Of a stretch of 64,000 nucleotides of DNA, positions 17,931 to 26,681 are shown piece after piece. A program made the translations under genes and the position numbers. The notes under the pieces were generated by a model. That model was given only the letters and a program-made list of their open reading frames with translations. It was not told the DNA's origin and searched no databases. Source of the stretch: Bermanella sp049115935 (lineage in GTDB: Bacteria; Pseudomonadota; Gammaproteobacteria; Pseudomonadales; Oceanobacteraceae); the NCBI GenBank assembly GCA_049115935.1, contig JAGDZK010000041.1, forward strand, positions 25,587 through 89,586, written 5' to 3'. The stretch's first letter is position 1, and every line of letters starts with the position of its first letter.

Positions 17931-18464
17931 ATGAATGAATCAAAAGTTAGTATTGGATTGATTAATCCAAAAGACGCACAAAATGTCGGGTCGGTATTGC
18001 GCGCTATTGGTTGTTATCAAGCGGATGATATTTATTACACAGGTAATCGTTATGCCTATGCGTTAAAACATAATACTGATACCCACAATATTCAGTCGCA
18101 AACGCATATTACAAAAGTAGATGATTTACTGGCAGTGCCTAAAGCACACATGAGTGAAAATACTAAGATTATTTGTATCGAATTAGTAGAAGGGGCAACG
18201 CCGTTACCTGAGTTTAAGCACCCAGAAAGTGCACTTTATATTTTTGGTCCAGAAGACGGAAATATCGCCCAAAAGATTATTAACCAAGCGGATGAAGTGG
18301 TTTACATTCCAACCATTGGTTGTATGAATTTAGCGGCCACGGCCAATGTGGTCTTGTATGATCGCTTAGCGAAATCCCACAATGGTAAAACTTTGATTGA
18401 GCAAGGTGATGAGCTGATTCGCTCGAGTCGTGATGGCAATAACCATTTAAAAGTAAAACAATAA
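17931..18464 (+). CDS. SPOUT-class (TrmH family) RNA 2'-O-methyltransferase
   Basis: A 177-aa protein with the three motifs of the SpoU/TrmH family. These are NPKDAQNVGSVLRAIGC near residues 13-29, LYIFGPEDGNI near 103-113 and YIPTIGCMNLAATANVVLYD near 125-144. The last two form the trefoil-knot SAM site. The target RNA cannot be told from sequence; it is not the TrmL or TrmJ type by length and N-terminus. The promoter region is short because a REPIN ends 15 bases before the start. Confidence 0.85.
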   Translation: MNESKVSIGLINPKDAQNVGSVLRAIGCYQADDIYYTGNRYAYALKHNTDTHNIQSQTHITKVDDLLAVPKAHMSENTKIICIELVEGATPLPEFKHPESALYIFGPEDGNIAQKIINQADEVVYIPTIGCMNLAATANVVLYDRLAKSHNGKTLIEQGDELIRSSRDGNNHLKVKQ

Positions 18465-18487
18465 AAAAGGCGCTCAGCGCCTTTTTT
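18463..18487. terminator. Terminator after the SPOUT methyltransferase gene
   Basis: An 11-bp stem AAAAAAGGCGC / GCGCCTTTTTT with a 3-base loop; bidirectional between converging genes. Confidence 0.88.
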
Positions 18488-18503
18488 ATTACAAGCAGTA
18501 TGA

Positions 18504-18995
18504 TTAAAGCTGGCTGTTAACGGCACTTAAGTGTGCTAATACTTCTTCAATTTCGTGTTTGGCTTGCGTCCATTCTTTGTTTGTCTTCATGCCAATGCGA
18601 GCCATGGCTTGAACGGTAGCTGGGTGAACTAATAAATCTTTAGCGTGGTAACAAGTAGCATCTTTTAATGGTGGCAGTAGGCCATCTGAATGGTAGCCTG
18701 ATTCTATTTCTTCTAAGCTTAGGTCAGCCATGGTGTCTGCGGCATTAGATAGGGCAGTGAAGTACTCAGTGCACTGCGGTAGATTTAGATTCACTTGTTC
18801 AATGATCGTTTTGCTTAGTTTTACCAAAACTTGTGATTGGCTTTCAATATTATTAACGGCTTTATCGTCCAATTGTTTAAGCAGTACTTGAGCTTGTGTT
18901 TGGTAGGTTTGAATTAACGGTTTTTGATTCTCAGCATGAGAAAGTGAAGTGATCAAACTTAGGGTGATTGTAATAAACAGGGTAATTGCTTTCAT
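18504..18995 (-). CDS. Periplasmic protein of unknown function
   Basis: A 163-aa protein with a clear signal peptide (residues 1-21, ending SLSHA). The mature part is helical, with two cysteines (near 79 and 114) that could form a disulfide. I recognise no domain. It is single-gene, between a terminator and an AT-rich promoter region. Confidence 0.6.
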   Translation of the reverse strand: MKAITLFITITLSLITSLSHAENQKPLIQTYQTQAQVLLKQLDDKAVNNIESQSQVLVKLSKTIIEQVNLNLPQCTEYFTALSNAADTMADLSLEEIESGYHSDGLLPPLKDATCYHAKDLLVHPATVQAMARIGMKTNKEWTQAKHEIEEVLAHLSAVNSQL

Positions 18996-19130
18996 AGTAT
19001 TTCCGTAATCTGCAAGACTAGTTAGTAAATATCAGAATGTAGCGAAGCAGAATAGAGGAAATATTGCTTTTATGCAAATGCTAATCAGTTGCATTAAGCT
19101 CTATGCAATGATGCATAGAGCTAACAGGTA

Positions 19131-20126
19131 TTACAATTTAACGATTAACTTACCTTTGTTGCCACCGGTAAAGAATAAATTCAAACCTGTCATGGCACTT
19201 TCTAAACCATCCAGAATATGGGTGCGGTGCTTAATTTTGCCTTGCATGACATAGGGTGCCAGCTTGCCAATCAGTTGTGGCACATCACCAAAGTGATCCG
19301 GCATGGTGTAACCCTGAATGGTCAAACGTTTTTTAATGACTTGCATCCAGTTTGGTCCCGGTGCAGGGGTTTCCTTGGTGTAATCGGCAATCATGCCGCA
19401 CACCGCAATGCGGCCATGGGCATTCATGCGTGCAAAAATATGATTTTGTATTGGGCCACCGGTGTTTTCAAAAAACGCATCAATGCCATTAGGTGTTAGC
19501 TCAGCTAATTTGGCTTCTAAGTCATCGGTTTTGTAATTAATGGCGCCATCAAAACCAAGGGTGTTTACGATCCAGTCGGCTTTCTCATCGCTACCCACCA
19601 CACCAATGACACGCATGCCATCAGCTTTGGCCATCTGACCCACAATAGAACCCACCGAGCCCGCAGCGCCTGTTACCACAAGGGTTTCGCCAGCTTTAGG
19701 TTTGATGATGCTCATGCCTTGTGTGGCAGTTAAGCCTGGTAGTGCAAAAATGGATAGGGCCGTTTCAGCGTCGACACCGTCCATTACTTTGTTAAAACCT
19801 TGGCCATTACTGAGGATGTATTCAGACCAGCCTGTCATCCCCATCACACGATCACCTACTTTAAAGTCTGGGTGGTTGGATTCAACCACTTCACCAAGAC
19901 CGCTTGAGCGCATGACGGTACCTAGTTCAACTGGCGGAATGTAGCTTTCGGTGTCTGGGCTCATCCAACCCATCATGGCTGGGTCGAGTGACATGTGAGT
20001 TTGCTTGATTAAGATCTGGCCCGGACCCGCTTTCGGTATTTCTTTTTTAAGTACTTCAAACATGTGAGGCCCAATAGGGCTACCATCTGGGCGTTTAATA
20101 AGGTTAATTTGAGTAAATTGGCTCAT
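19131..20126 (-). CDS. NADP-dependent oxidoreductase, CurA/leukotriene-B4 dehydrogenase type
   Basis: A 331-aa MDR-superfamily enone reductase. Landmarks are THMSLDPAMMGWM, the VVTGAAGSVGSIVGQMAK nucleotide-binding stretch near residue 150, FENTGGPI, and IQGYTMPDHF. The family reduces alpha,beta-unsaturated carbonyls with NADPH. AAGGAATACAGC before ATG 20126 fixes the start; the frame reaches 20171 without support. It is divergent from a LysR gene, with 121 bases between, which suggests that this LysR controls it. Confidence 0.88.
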   Translation of the reverse strand: MSQFTQINLIKRPDGSPIGPHMFEVLKKEIPKAGPGQILIKQTHMSLDPAMMGWMSPDTESYIPPVELGTVMRSSGLGEVVESNHPDFKVGDRVMGMTGWSEYILSNGQGFNKVMDGVDAETALSIFALPGLTATQGMSIIKPKAGETLVVTGAAGSVGSIVGQMAKADGMRVIGVVGSDEKADWIVNTLGFDGAINYKTDDLEAKLAELTPNGIDAFFENTGGPIQNHIFARMNAHGRIAVCGMIADYTKETPAPGPNWMQVIKKRLTIQGYTMPDHFGDVPQLIGKLAPYVMQGKIKHRTHILDGLESAMTGLNLFFTGGNKGKLIVKL

Positions 20127-20247
20127 GCTGTATTCCTTAAGTCTTGTGCTTTGATGAATGTGTTTGCTCATATTACTCGGTTAAATGATGTTATATAGGG
20201 GCTAGTTTGCTAATCTTTGTTGTCTTTTAGGCAATAATTGAGGGTGT

Positions 20248-21156
20248 ATGGATCAGTTAAAAGCCATTCGATATTTTATTAGCGTGGTGGATTTAGGCAG
20301 TTTTTCGGCTGCGGCGAGTCAGTTTGACGTGCCGGCGTCGTCTATTTCTCGGCGCATCAGTGATTTAGAGACCAGCCTTGGGGCACAGCTATTAAAGCGA
20401 TCCACTCGTTTAGTGAGCCTCACTGAAATAGGCCAGAGCTACTACGGGCAAGTAAAAGACATCATTGAGCAACTTGAGCAAAGTGATCATGCTGTACGCA
20501 GCTATCAAACCAAACCCATGGGGCGCTTAAAAATCAGCTCAATGGTAGGGTTTGGTGAGCGAATTTTGATTCCGATTATGGATGAGTTTCAACAAACATA
20601 TCCCGATATTGTGCTGGATGTGGTGCTCAGTGATGAGTTATCGAGTTTGTCTCGTGACGATGTGGATATCGCCATACGTGGTGGCCATGCGCCTAATGAG
20701 CGGGTGTTGGCGGTTAAACTGATGGCCAATCAATTTATTCCGGTGGCTGCGCCAAGCTATTTGCAGCTTCATGGTGTGCCTCATCGAACAGAGCAATTAA
20801 AACAACATGTGGGTTTGTTTTTTAAAACGCCCATGGGGCCAACCCCATGGTTAAGTGAAATCAATGGTCAGTGGCAACAAGTGACACCGCCAGCAAAATT
20901 GATTACCAATAATGGCAAATGGCTTGTAAAAGAGGCCATCGCTGGCAAAGGAATTTTGATGATTCCTAATTGGGTGGTGCAGCCCCACTTAGAAAGCGGT
21001 GAGCTTATACAGCTAACATTTGAAGAGCCATTAAACATTACCGAAAACGCAAATTTTGCCATTTACATGCTTTATCAGAAATCAGCCTATGCCATCCCTA
21101 AGGTCAAAGCGGCGATTGATTTTATTGCAGCACGAGTAAAGGGGCAGTTTGATTGA
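20248..21156 (+). CDS. LysR-family regulator (CrgA/AaeR-like subgroup)
   Basis: A 302-aa LysR protein. The helix-turn-helix (residues 4-62) reads AIRYFISVVDLGSFSAAASQ, then VPASSISRRISDLE and LLKRSTRLVSLTE. The effector domain has RLKISSMVGFGERIL and DIAIRGGHAPNERVL. GAGGGTGT before the ATG supports the start. The adjacent divergent oxidoreductase is its probable target. Confidence 0.88.
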   Translation: MDQLKAIRYFISVVDLGSFSAAASQFDVPASSISRRISDLETSLGAQLLKRSTRLVSLTEIGQSYYGQVKDIIEQLEQSDHAVRSYQTKPMGRLKISSMVGFGERILIPIMDEFQQTYPDIVLDVVLSDELSSLSRDDVDIAIRGGHAPNERVLAVKLMANQFIPVAAPSYLQLHGVPHRTEQLKQHVGLFFKTPMGPTPWLSEINGQWQQVTPPAKLITNNGKWLVKEAIAGKGILMIPNWVVQPHLESGELIQLTFEEPLNITENANFAIYMLYQKSAYAIPKVKAAIDFIAARVKGQFD

Positions 21157-21263
21157 GTTAGGTTTTGTGTATTAATAAGGTCAACTGTTAACGGGTATAT
21201 CACAGTAGCTGTTTTTAAGGGTTGAATAACCGCTGATAAAAATAATGATTAAAGGATAGTTAG

Positions 21264-21971
21264 ATGTTGGAATGGATTAAACATATCCCTAATTGGCTGC
21301 TTGTTACCTTGATGAGCCTTGTGGTGTTTGTGCTGGTTATTTGTATTTTAATGGCAGTAAGTGATGGTCGACGTGTTGAAATTGGCTCTTTGGTCATACA
21401 TGAAAGCACCTCAGATCAGGTAGACAAACTGCAACGGGAAATTGATGATTTAAATAACAAGCTACTTGCAAACCAAGCCAAGTTGACGGAAGAAGACCTG
21501 TTACTTAAATTGCCCGCTGAATTTAGAAAAGCCACATTGGATTTAAGTCTGGCAGAAATGACACGTTGGATTCAAATCACTGGCAAACAAAAAACAGATA
21601 TTGAAAAGCTGCATGCGAAACTTGAACAAGTCGAAAAAGTAGATGGCACGTTTTTATACAAATTACTAATTTTTAATCAAGATGCAGCCTGTTATGGCGC
21701 AACCCTTAACTTTACCGCAGGTGTTGATCGAAACGAATGCTTACCAAAAGCGCAATTAGCAGAACGGTTTTTACAATTTTTATCTGAGATTGATTTTTAT
21801 GTGATAAGTGGCACTGACCAGCCTGCGCAAGTGCAAGCCAAGCAGCAATTGTTAAGGCTGCAAGATAAGTATCAATTTAATACAAAGGGTTGGTACGGCC
21901 CTGATGTATTTAACTCAATTATCAGTGAGTTTTATAATAAAGGTGACGCCAAGATATTAGCGCAGCAATAA
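21264..21971 (+). CDS. Membrane-anchored coiled-coil protein of unknown function
   Basis: A 235-aa protein with one transmembrane helix (residues 11-33), a heptad-like segment (about 52-75, QVDKLQREIDDLNNKLL) and a soluble C-terminal part with two cysteines near 149 and 166. AAGGA before the ATG supports the start. I recognise no family. The gene stands alone and ends at a very strong terminator. Confidence 0.6.
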   Translation: MLEWIKHIPNWLLVTLMSLVVFVLVICILMAVSDGRRVEIGSLVIHESTSDQVDKLQREIDDLNNKLLANQAKLTEEDLLLKLPAEFRKATLDLSLAEMTRWIQITGKQKTDIEKLHAKLEQVEKVDGTFLYKLLIFNQDAACYGATLNFTAGVDRNECLPKAQLAERFLQFLSEIDFYVISGTDQPAQVQAKQQLLRLQDKYQFNTKGWYGPDVFNSIISEFYNKGDAKILAQQ

Positions 21972-22013
21972 AAAAAGCCCCTTTTGAACTGCAGTTCAAA
22001 AGGGGCTTTTTTT
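21970..22013. terminator. Bidirectional terminator with 20-bp perfect stem
   Basis: A-tract, a 20-bp perfect stem around the loop GC (21990-21991) and a T-tract, between converging genes. Confidence 0.9.
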
Positions 22014-22032
22014 GTGCCTAGCTAAAATGGAA

Positions 22033-22947
22033 TTAGGCTTCTTCAGAGGCCAATAAATATTCCATTAATGCTTTTTGAGCGTGTAAGCGGTTTTCGGCTT
22101 CATCCCAAACCACAGCGCGTGGGTCATCTAACATATCATGGCTAATTTCTTCGCCACGGTGAGCCGGCAAGCAATGCATAAAGATCGCATCTTTATCAGC
22201 AAGGTCCATGATTTCTGGGCTCACTTGATAATCTTTAAACACCGCAGCACGGGCTTTCTGTTCGTCTTCTTGACCCATAGATGCCCAAACATCCGTAACT
22301 AAAAGATGCGCGCCTTTCGCCGCTTCTTTGGTATCACGTACAATGCGCACGCGGTCTTTGTTGGCTTCCATTAGCTCTGACATAGGCTCAAAACCTTCAG
22401 GGCAGTTCACCACCAAATTAAAATCAAACTGACGGGCCGCACTAATATAGCTGTGGCACATGTTGTTGCCATCACCTACCCAAACAACGGTTTTACCTTG
22501 AATGCTACCGCGGTGTTCAAGATAGGTTTGCATGTCCGCTAACAACTGACACGGGTGAAAATCATCGGTCAGTGCGTTAATCACAGGCACGCGAGAATTT
22601 TTAGCAAAATTCTCAACAATTTCATGCTCAAATGTACGAATCATAATAATGTCGCACATGCGTGAAAGTACTTTAGCGCTGTCTTCGATTGGCTCACCAC
22701 GGCCAAGCTGAGTATCGCGAGACGATAAAAAGATCGCTTGGCCACCCAGTTGAGCAATGCCGGCCTCAAAACTCACACGGGTACGAGTTGATGATTTTTC
22801 AAAAATCATACCCAGCGTTTTGTTTTTAAGGGGTTCGTAAATTTCACCGCGCTGTTGAATTGCTTTTAATTCAATGGCGCGGTTAATTAACATCTCAAGT
22901 TCAGATGGTGTGAAATCTAATAATGTTAAAAAGTGACGTACTGCCAT
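22033..22947 (-). CDS. argF: Ornithine carbamoyltransferase
   Basis: A 304-aa enzyme forming citrulline from ornithine and carbamoyl phosphate. The carbamoyl-phosphate loop SSTRTRVSFE lies near residue 49, HPCQLLAD near 131 and the catalytic HCLPAHRG near 262. The start at 22947 (MAVRHFL) has AAAGGCC upstream; the frame extends 22 codons further into argD without reason. It lies 13 bases after argD on the same strand, so the pair is one transcript of arginine synthesis. Confidence 0.95.
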   Translation of the reverse strand: MAVRHFLTLLDFTPSELEMLINRAIELKAIQQRGEIYEPLKNKTLGMIFEKSSTRTRVSFEAGIAQLGGQAIFLSSRDTQLGRGEPIEDSAKVLSRMCDIIMIRTFEHEIVENFAKNSRVPVINALTDDFHPCQLLADMQTYLEHRGSIQGKTVVWVGDGNNMCHSYISAARQFDFNLVVNCPEGFEPMSELMEANKDRVRIVRDTKEAAKGAHLLVTDVWASMGQEDEQKARAAVFKDYQVSPEIMDLADKDAIFMHCLPAHRGEEISHDMLDDPRAVVWDEAENRLHAQKALMEYLLASEEA

Positions 22948-22960
22948 AGTCTTGGCCTTT

Positions 22961-24145
22961 TTATTTTTGTGCGTCGAAGTAAGCAACAATTTGCTCAGCG
23001 GTTTTTTGTGCAATTAAATCCGCTTCTTCGTCGGTTAAAACAAAGGGTGGTAATAAACGCACCACATTGCCGGCAGTTACGTTTAACAATAAACCTGCCT
23101 CTAAAGCAGACTTCATAATGCCTGCTGCGTTTTCCTCGGTATTAAGTGCAATACCAATCATTAACCCTTTACCACGGTATTCTTTGACATAACCGGTTTG
23201 GTCAAGGTGCTTTTTAAGTTGCTCACGAATACGAACACCCAGTTCGGTAACTCGTGAGCATAAGTTTTCTTGAGTAATGGTGTCGATCACAGCACAACCA
23301 GCGGCACACGCCAATGGATTACCACCATACGTGCTGCCGTGTGAACCAGGTTGTAACACTTCAGCCGCCTTACCTTTGGCTAAACACGCGCCAATTGGTA
23401 CGCCATTGCCCAAGCCCTTGGCAGTGGTTAATACATCTGGGTGCCAATCAAAGTGTTGGAACGCAAAGTATTCACCGGTACGACCATTGCCTGTTTGAAT
23501 TTCATCCAACATTAGTAGCGCGTCGTGCTTGTCGCATAGTGCACGTAAACCGTTGATAAATTCGTCCGTTGCAGCGGTGACACCGCCTTCGCCCTGAACA
23601 GGTTCAACCAATATGGCAACAATGTTTGAGTTGCTCTCAAGTGCAGCAGTTGCCGCAGCTAAATCGTTGTAAGGGGTGCGCACAAAACCATCTATCAGTG
23701 GGCCAAAACCCGCTTGCGCGGCTTTATTAGCCGTTGCGGTAAGGGTGGCAAGTGTACGGCCGTGGAATGCGTTTTCCATTACCAAAATAGTCGGTAAGTC
23801 GATTCCTTTGTTGTGGCCGTATTTACGGGCAATTTTAATGGCTGCTTCGTTGGCTTCAGCACCGGAATTGCTAAAGAAGACGTTATCCATGCCACTGACG
23901 CGGGTCAGTTTTTCAGCCAGTTCTTGTTGGCGACCAATACCATATAAGTTGGAGGTATGTACAAGGTTGCCCGCTTGCTCACAAATCGCTTGAGTAATAG
24001 CAGGGTGGCCATGGCCTAAGCCACACACAGCGATACCGCTTAAAGCGTCTAAATACGCGCGGTCGTCAGCATCATAAACGTAAGCGCCCTTGCCTTTAGT
24101 GAAGGTGGCCGCTAAACGTCCGTAGGTGTTCATAATAGGTTGCAT
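22961..24145 (-). CDS. argD: Acetylornithine (and succinyldiaminopimelate) aminotransferase
   Basis: A 394-aa class-III PLP enzyme making N-acetylornithine from the semialdehyde with glutamate. Landmarks are AYLDALSGIAVCGLGHGHP, NSGAEANEAAIKIARK, LMLDEIQTGNGRTG and the PLP lysine in TTAKGLGNG. The start may be ATG 24145 (with GGGGAATG upstream) or 24133. It is first in the argD-argF unit. An ArgR site could not be identified with confidence. Confidence 0.94.
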   Translation of the reverse strand: MQPIMNTYGRLAATFTKGKGAYVYDADDRAYLDALSGIAVCGLGHGHPAITQAICEQAGNLVHTSNLYGIGRQQELAEKLTRVSGMDNVFFSNSGAEANEAAIKIARKYGHNKGIDLPTILVMENAFHGRTLATLTATANKAAQAGFGPLIDGFVRTPYNDLAAATAALESNSNIVAILVEPVQGEGGVTAATDEFINGLRALCDKHDALLMLDEIQTGNGRTGEYFAFQHFDWHPDVLTTAKGLGNGVPIGACLAKGKAAEVLQPGSHGSTYGGNPLACAAGCAVIDTITQENLCSRVTELGVRIREQLKKHLDQTGYVKEYRGKGLMIGIALNTEENAAGIMKSALEAGLLLNVTAGNVVRLLPPFVLTDEEADLIAQKTAEQIVAYFDAQK

Positions 24146-24454
24146 ATCATTCCCCGGCAGCCTAAACGCAAAAAGGCAGCGATGTATGCCCAAACCCTTT
24201 AAATCAGGGGGACTTACTTAGATGCTGCCAAAAATTCAAGGCAAGCATAATACATAACTGGTACGTGAATACAAGCCGCTGCCCGCTGGTTTAATGATGA
24301 AATTGTTGGTTATTTAATCGGATTAATTGCGACAAAATTATTTGAGGTATTTTCTAATAAACCTGTCTAGGTGGTTAATTTTTTCTTTTAAATTGCATCA
24401 GTAGGGTGGTGTTTGTATGTGAATGGCTTAATGCTAATTACTGCGTCCCATTCA

Positions 24455-24908
24455 TCGTCATTCCCTCGAACGAGGAAATCCAATGCCAAGCAGCTATAAA
24501 ACAAAAACCGTTTAATAGGCAGCACAATTGATATGGACTCCCATTCACGGACTGCGCCCTAATGGGAGTGACGGTTTTACCTTAATATCAGTTGCTGCTA
24601 CTAGCTCAATCGTCTTTCCCTCGAACGAGGGAATCCAATGCCAAGCTGCAATAAAACAAAAACCGTTTAATAGGCCGCACAATTGATATGGACTCCCATT
24701 CACGGACTACGTCCTATGGGAGTGACGGTTTTGCCTAAGCATCAGTCATCGTCTTTCCCTCGAAGGAGGGAATCCAATGCCAAGCTGCTATAAAACAAAA
24801 CCGTTTAATAGGCAGCAAAATCGATATGGACTCCCATTCACGGACTGCGCTCTAATGGGAGTGACGGTTTTGCCTAAGCATCAGTCACTGCTACTAACTG
24901 AATAGTCA
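24455..24908. repeat. Three tandem copies of a 140-155 bp REP-pair element
   Basis: Copies lie at about 24455-24608, 24609-24748 and 24749-24908. Each has an opening hairpin (CCCTCGAACGAGGG in copy 2), AATCCAATGCCAAGC, a shared AAAACAAAAACCGTTTAATA core and a closing hairpin with ACTCCCATT / AATGGGAGT arms. The copies differ at scattered bases, and copy 3 has CGAAGGAGGG where the others have CGAACGAGG. The spacing between equal points is 155 then 139 bases. Confidence 0.92.
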
Positions 24909-25177
24909 TGTGCGCGCATGCGCAAATCCAAATCAAAAAATTTACTTAAACACAAATATGTCAAATGCAGTCAAACCAAAGTAGGGGGGAAGAAATAGAT
25001 ACAGTATGTTTTTTAACAGCAGATACTTAGGCCGTTTTTGACATTTTTACTAGAAAATAATGCGAGTCGCGCTTTTACTGTTAACTCTTTCATATTGGTT
25101 TTTAGTAATAGACTGGGCGTTAGGGCCCTTAAATTATTGGTACTTAGGGTTATGACGGTACATAATCAGGCATCCTT

Positions 25178-25209
25178 ACCTTGTAAGGTTATTCTACCTT
25201 GCAAGGTAG
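25178..25209. promoter_or_regulatory. Two near-identical operator-like palindromes
   Basis: ACCTTGTAAGGT (25178-25189, one central mismatch) and CTACCTTGCAAGGTAG (25194-25209, perfect) are 18 bases apart centre to centre. They lie 30 bases before the integron cassette junction and 57 before its first gene. A regulator site or a stem is possible; this is inference. Confidence 0.4.
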
Positions 25210-25238
25210 GGAAGCTTGTAAGCTCTTATGATTAGAAT

Positions 25239-25245
25239 GTTATAC
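25239..25245 (+). other. Left cassette junction (R'-type GTTATAC)
   Basis: GTTATAC is the exact reverse complement of GTATAAC at 26572-26578, the R'' end of the attC site after the first cassette. This is expected if the cassette was inserted between G25239 and T25240. The sequence to the left does not look like the right arm of another attC. Confidence 0.7.
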
Positions 25246-25265
25246 ATTTTTCGGAATAGGCAACT

Positions 25266-25451
25266 ATGGATTGGATTATAGAAAATAAAGATTGGCTCTT
25301 TAGCGGTGTTGCAATTGCTATCCCAATTACAATTATTGGATGGTTTATTTCTACTCGGGGAAATAAACAAGTCCAAAAAGGTGGTAAGGATTCTACGAAT
25401 ATTCAAGTTGGTGGAAACCTAAATATTGGTGGGAAGAAAGATGTTGAGTAA
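25266..25451 (+). CDS. Small single-helix membrane protein with GG..STNIQ motif
   Basis: A 61-aa protein. Residues 10-29 are a hydrophobic helix, followed by a short basic stretch and then NKQVQKGGKDSTNIQVGG, a motif that recurs at the N-terminus of the next gene's product. It overlaps the next gene by 11 bases (25441-25451), which suggests coupled translation and joint function. The ribosome-binding site is weak. I know of no named family for the whole protein. It may bring the partner to the membrane, but that is inference. Confidence 0.65.
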   Translation: MDWIIENKDWLFSGVAIAIPITIIGWFISTRGNKQVQKGGKDSTNIQVGGNLNIGGKKDVE

Positions 25452-26547
25452 GCAAAGTCAAAAAGGCGGAGATGGTTCAACGAATATTCAAACCGAGAAA
25501 ATGATTGTTCAAGTTGGTATAGATGAAAAGCGTGCACGCGAAATATACCAAGAAATGAATCTTCAGCTAAAGAAAGATTACACTGATGAAGCATTAAAAG
25601 TGGCTAATCAGCGTGTTTCAGAATTTGAAAATAGGCTCATGCCTAAAATGGAAGAAGTTGAGGGTGCTTTAGGGGCGTTTGCCGATCCTAGTTTTCAAAT
25701 ATTACTTGTAGAAGCCCAGAAAACAGCAGCAGCTTCAGAAAGACCAGCAGACTACGATCTTTTATCGGAACTATTGATTCATAGGTTTCAAAAAGGAGAG
25801 AACCGAATTGTCCGAGCAGGAATAAGCAGAGCTGTAGAAATAGTGGATGAAATTTCTGATGATGCGCTACTCGGATTGACTGCTTTTCATGCGGTAAATA
25901 CATTTTTTCCTGTTACAGGAAATATTGATCAAGGATTAGACGTTTTAGATGAATTATTTGGGAAGATTTTCTACGGAAAATTACCAGTAGGTAGGGACTG
26001 GTTAGATCACTTAGATATTTTAGATGCGGTGCGTTTAAGCTCTTTTGGCGGTTTAAAACAAATTGACCAATACTATCCAGAGCAATTATCTGGATACGTA
26101 GACGCAGGTGTTAAAAAAGATACCGATAACTTTGCTAAGGCAGTAGAAATTCTAGATACGAACTCATTACCTAGAAATATTTTGGTAGAGCATTCCCTAA
26201 ATTCTGAATATGTAAGGTTGCCAGTTTCGGTTAAGCAGCAAATTGACTCTTTAACATTAATACAACAGCTCCCCCATGCTGGACAATTGATGCAAAGGCA
26301 AGTTGCTTTAACAGAAACACAAAAGCAAGCTTTGTATGCAATTTATGACTTGTACGATTCCAATGTAAATATTAAAAACGAAAATACGAAAGTTTTAATG
26401 GAGCTTTGGGATAATAGATCCAATCTAAAAGCTCTTAAATATTGGTGGAATAATTTAAATTTAGGTATTGAAATAACTTCCGTTGGAAGAGTTTTAGCTC
26501 ATTCGAATGCTCAGAGGTGCGACAAGCATCTTCCTCCACTGAATTAA
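25441..26547 (+). CDS. LPO_1073/Vpar_1526-like protein in an integron cassette
   Basis: A 368-aa soluble protein starting at ATG 25441 with GGGAAG upstream (the frame extends 15 bases to a TTG). The N-terminus reads SKQSQKGGDGSTNIQ, followed by a helical region (DEKRAREIYQEMN, then YTDEALKVANQRVSEFENR) and a block with DPSFQILLVEAQKTAA and LLSELLIHRF. These match my recollection of the LPO_1073/Vpar_1526 family, whose function is not established. There is no catalytic motif that I recognise. The shared motif with the upstream membrane peptide, the gene overlap and the integron setting point to a two-gene module, possibly for conflict or defence (inference). Confidence 0.7.
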   Translation: MLSKQSQKGGDGSTNIQTEKMIVQVGIDEKRAREIYQEMNLQLKKDYTDEALKVANQRVSEFENRLMPKMEEVEGALGAFADPSFQILLVEAQKTAAASERPADYDLLSELLIHRFQKGENRIVRAGISRAVEIVDEISDDALLGLTAFHAVNTFFPVTGNIDQGLDVLDELFGKIFYGKLPVGRDWLDHLDILDAVRLSSFGGLKQIDQYYPEQLSGYVDAGVKKDTDNFAKAVEILDTNSLPRNILVEHSLNSEYVRLPVSVKQQIDSLTLIQQLPHAGQLMQRQVALTETQKQALYAIYDLYDSNVNIKNENTKVLMELWDNRSNLKALKYWWNNLNLGIEITSVGRVLAHSNAQRCDKHLPPLN

Positions 26548-26571
26548 AAATACAGAGGCAGTGCAAAAAAT

Positions 26572-26671
26572 GTATAACAAGCTGTTTAACAAGGACAAAA
26601 TATAGTTGGCTTTTGCTCCTTCGTCGCTTATTTTAGCCAATAATATTTAGCCTGTTAACAGGGCGTTATGA
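26572..26671 (+). other. Integron attC recombination site
   Basis: A complete 100-bp attC: R'' GTATAAC (26572-26578), L'' CTGTTTAACAAGG, an inner stem TTGGCT / AGCCAA, L' CCTGTTAACAGG, and R' GTTATGA (26665-26671). The two arms pair along their length with an extra T and a few mismatches in the left arm, as real attC sites have. Crossover is expected between G26665 and T26666. Confidence 0.88.
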
Positions 26672-26681
26672 CTGAATATCC

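Larger units (their letters stand above)
24146..25239. other. 1.1-kb non-coding accessory stretch
   Basis: No convincing gene. It holds the argD promoter side (24146-24450), a three-copy tandem repeat (24455-24908) and AT-rich sequence with two operator-like palindromes (25178-25209). An open frame at 25038-25235 lacks a ribosome-binding site and runs through the palindromes. Confidence 0.7.

Noticed and set aside
24146..24300. ArgR operator before argD
   Set aside because: Only loosely similar AT-rich words are seen; nothing close enough to an ARG box to report.
24455..24908. Repeats as a CRISPR array
   Set aside because: Units are 140-155 bases with hairpins and only three copies; no short repeats with unique spacers and no cas genes.
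25149..25155. A further GTTATGA, identical to an attC R' end
   Set aside because: No paired arms lie to its left and no matching TCATAAC closes a cassette before 25239; a seven-base match alone is expected by chance.
25038..25235. Open frame of 65 codons before the cassettes
   Set aside because: No ribosome-binding site, no protein-like pattern, and it runs through the operator-like palindromes.
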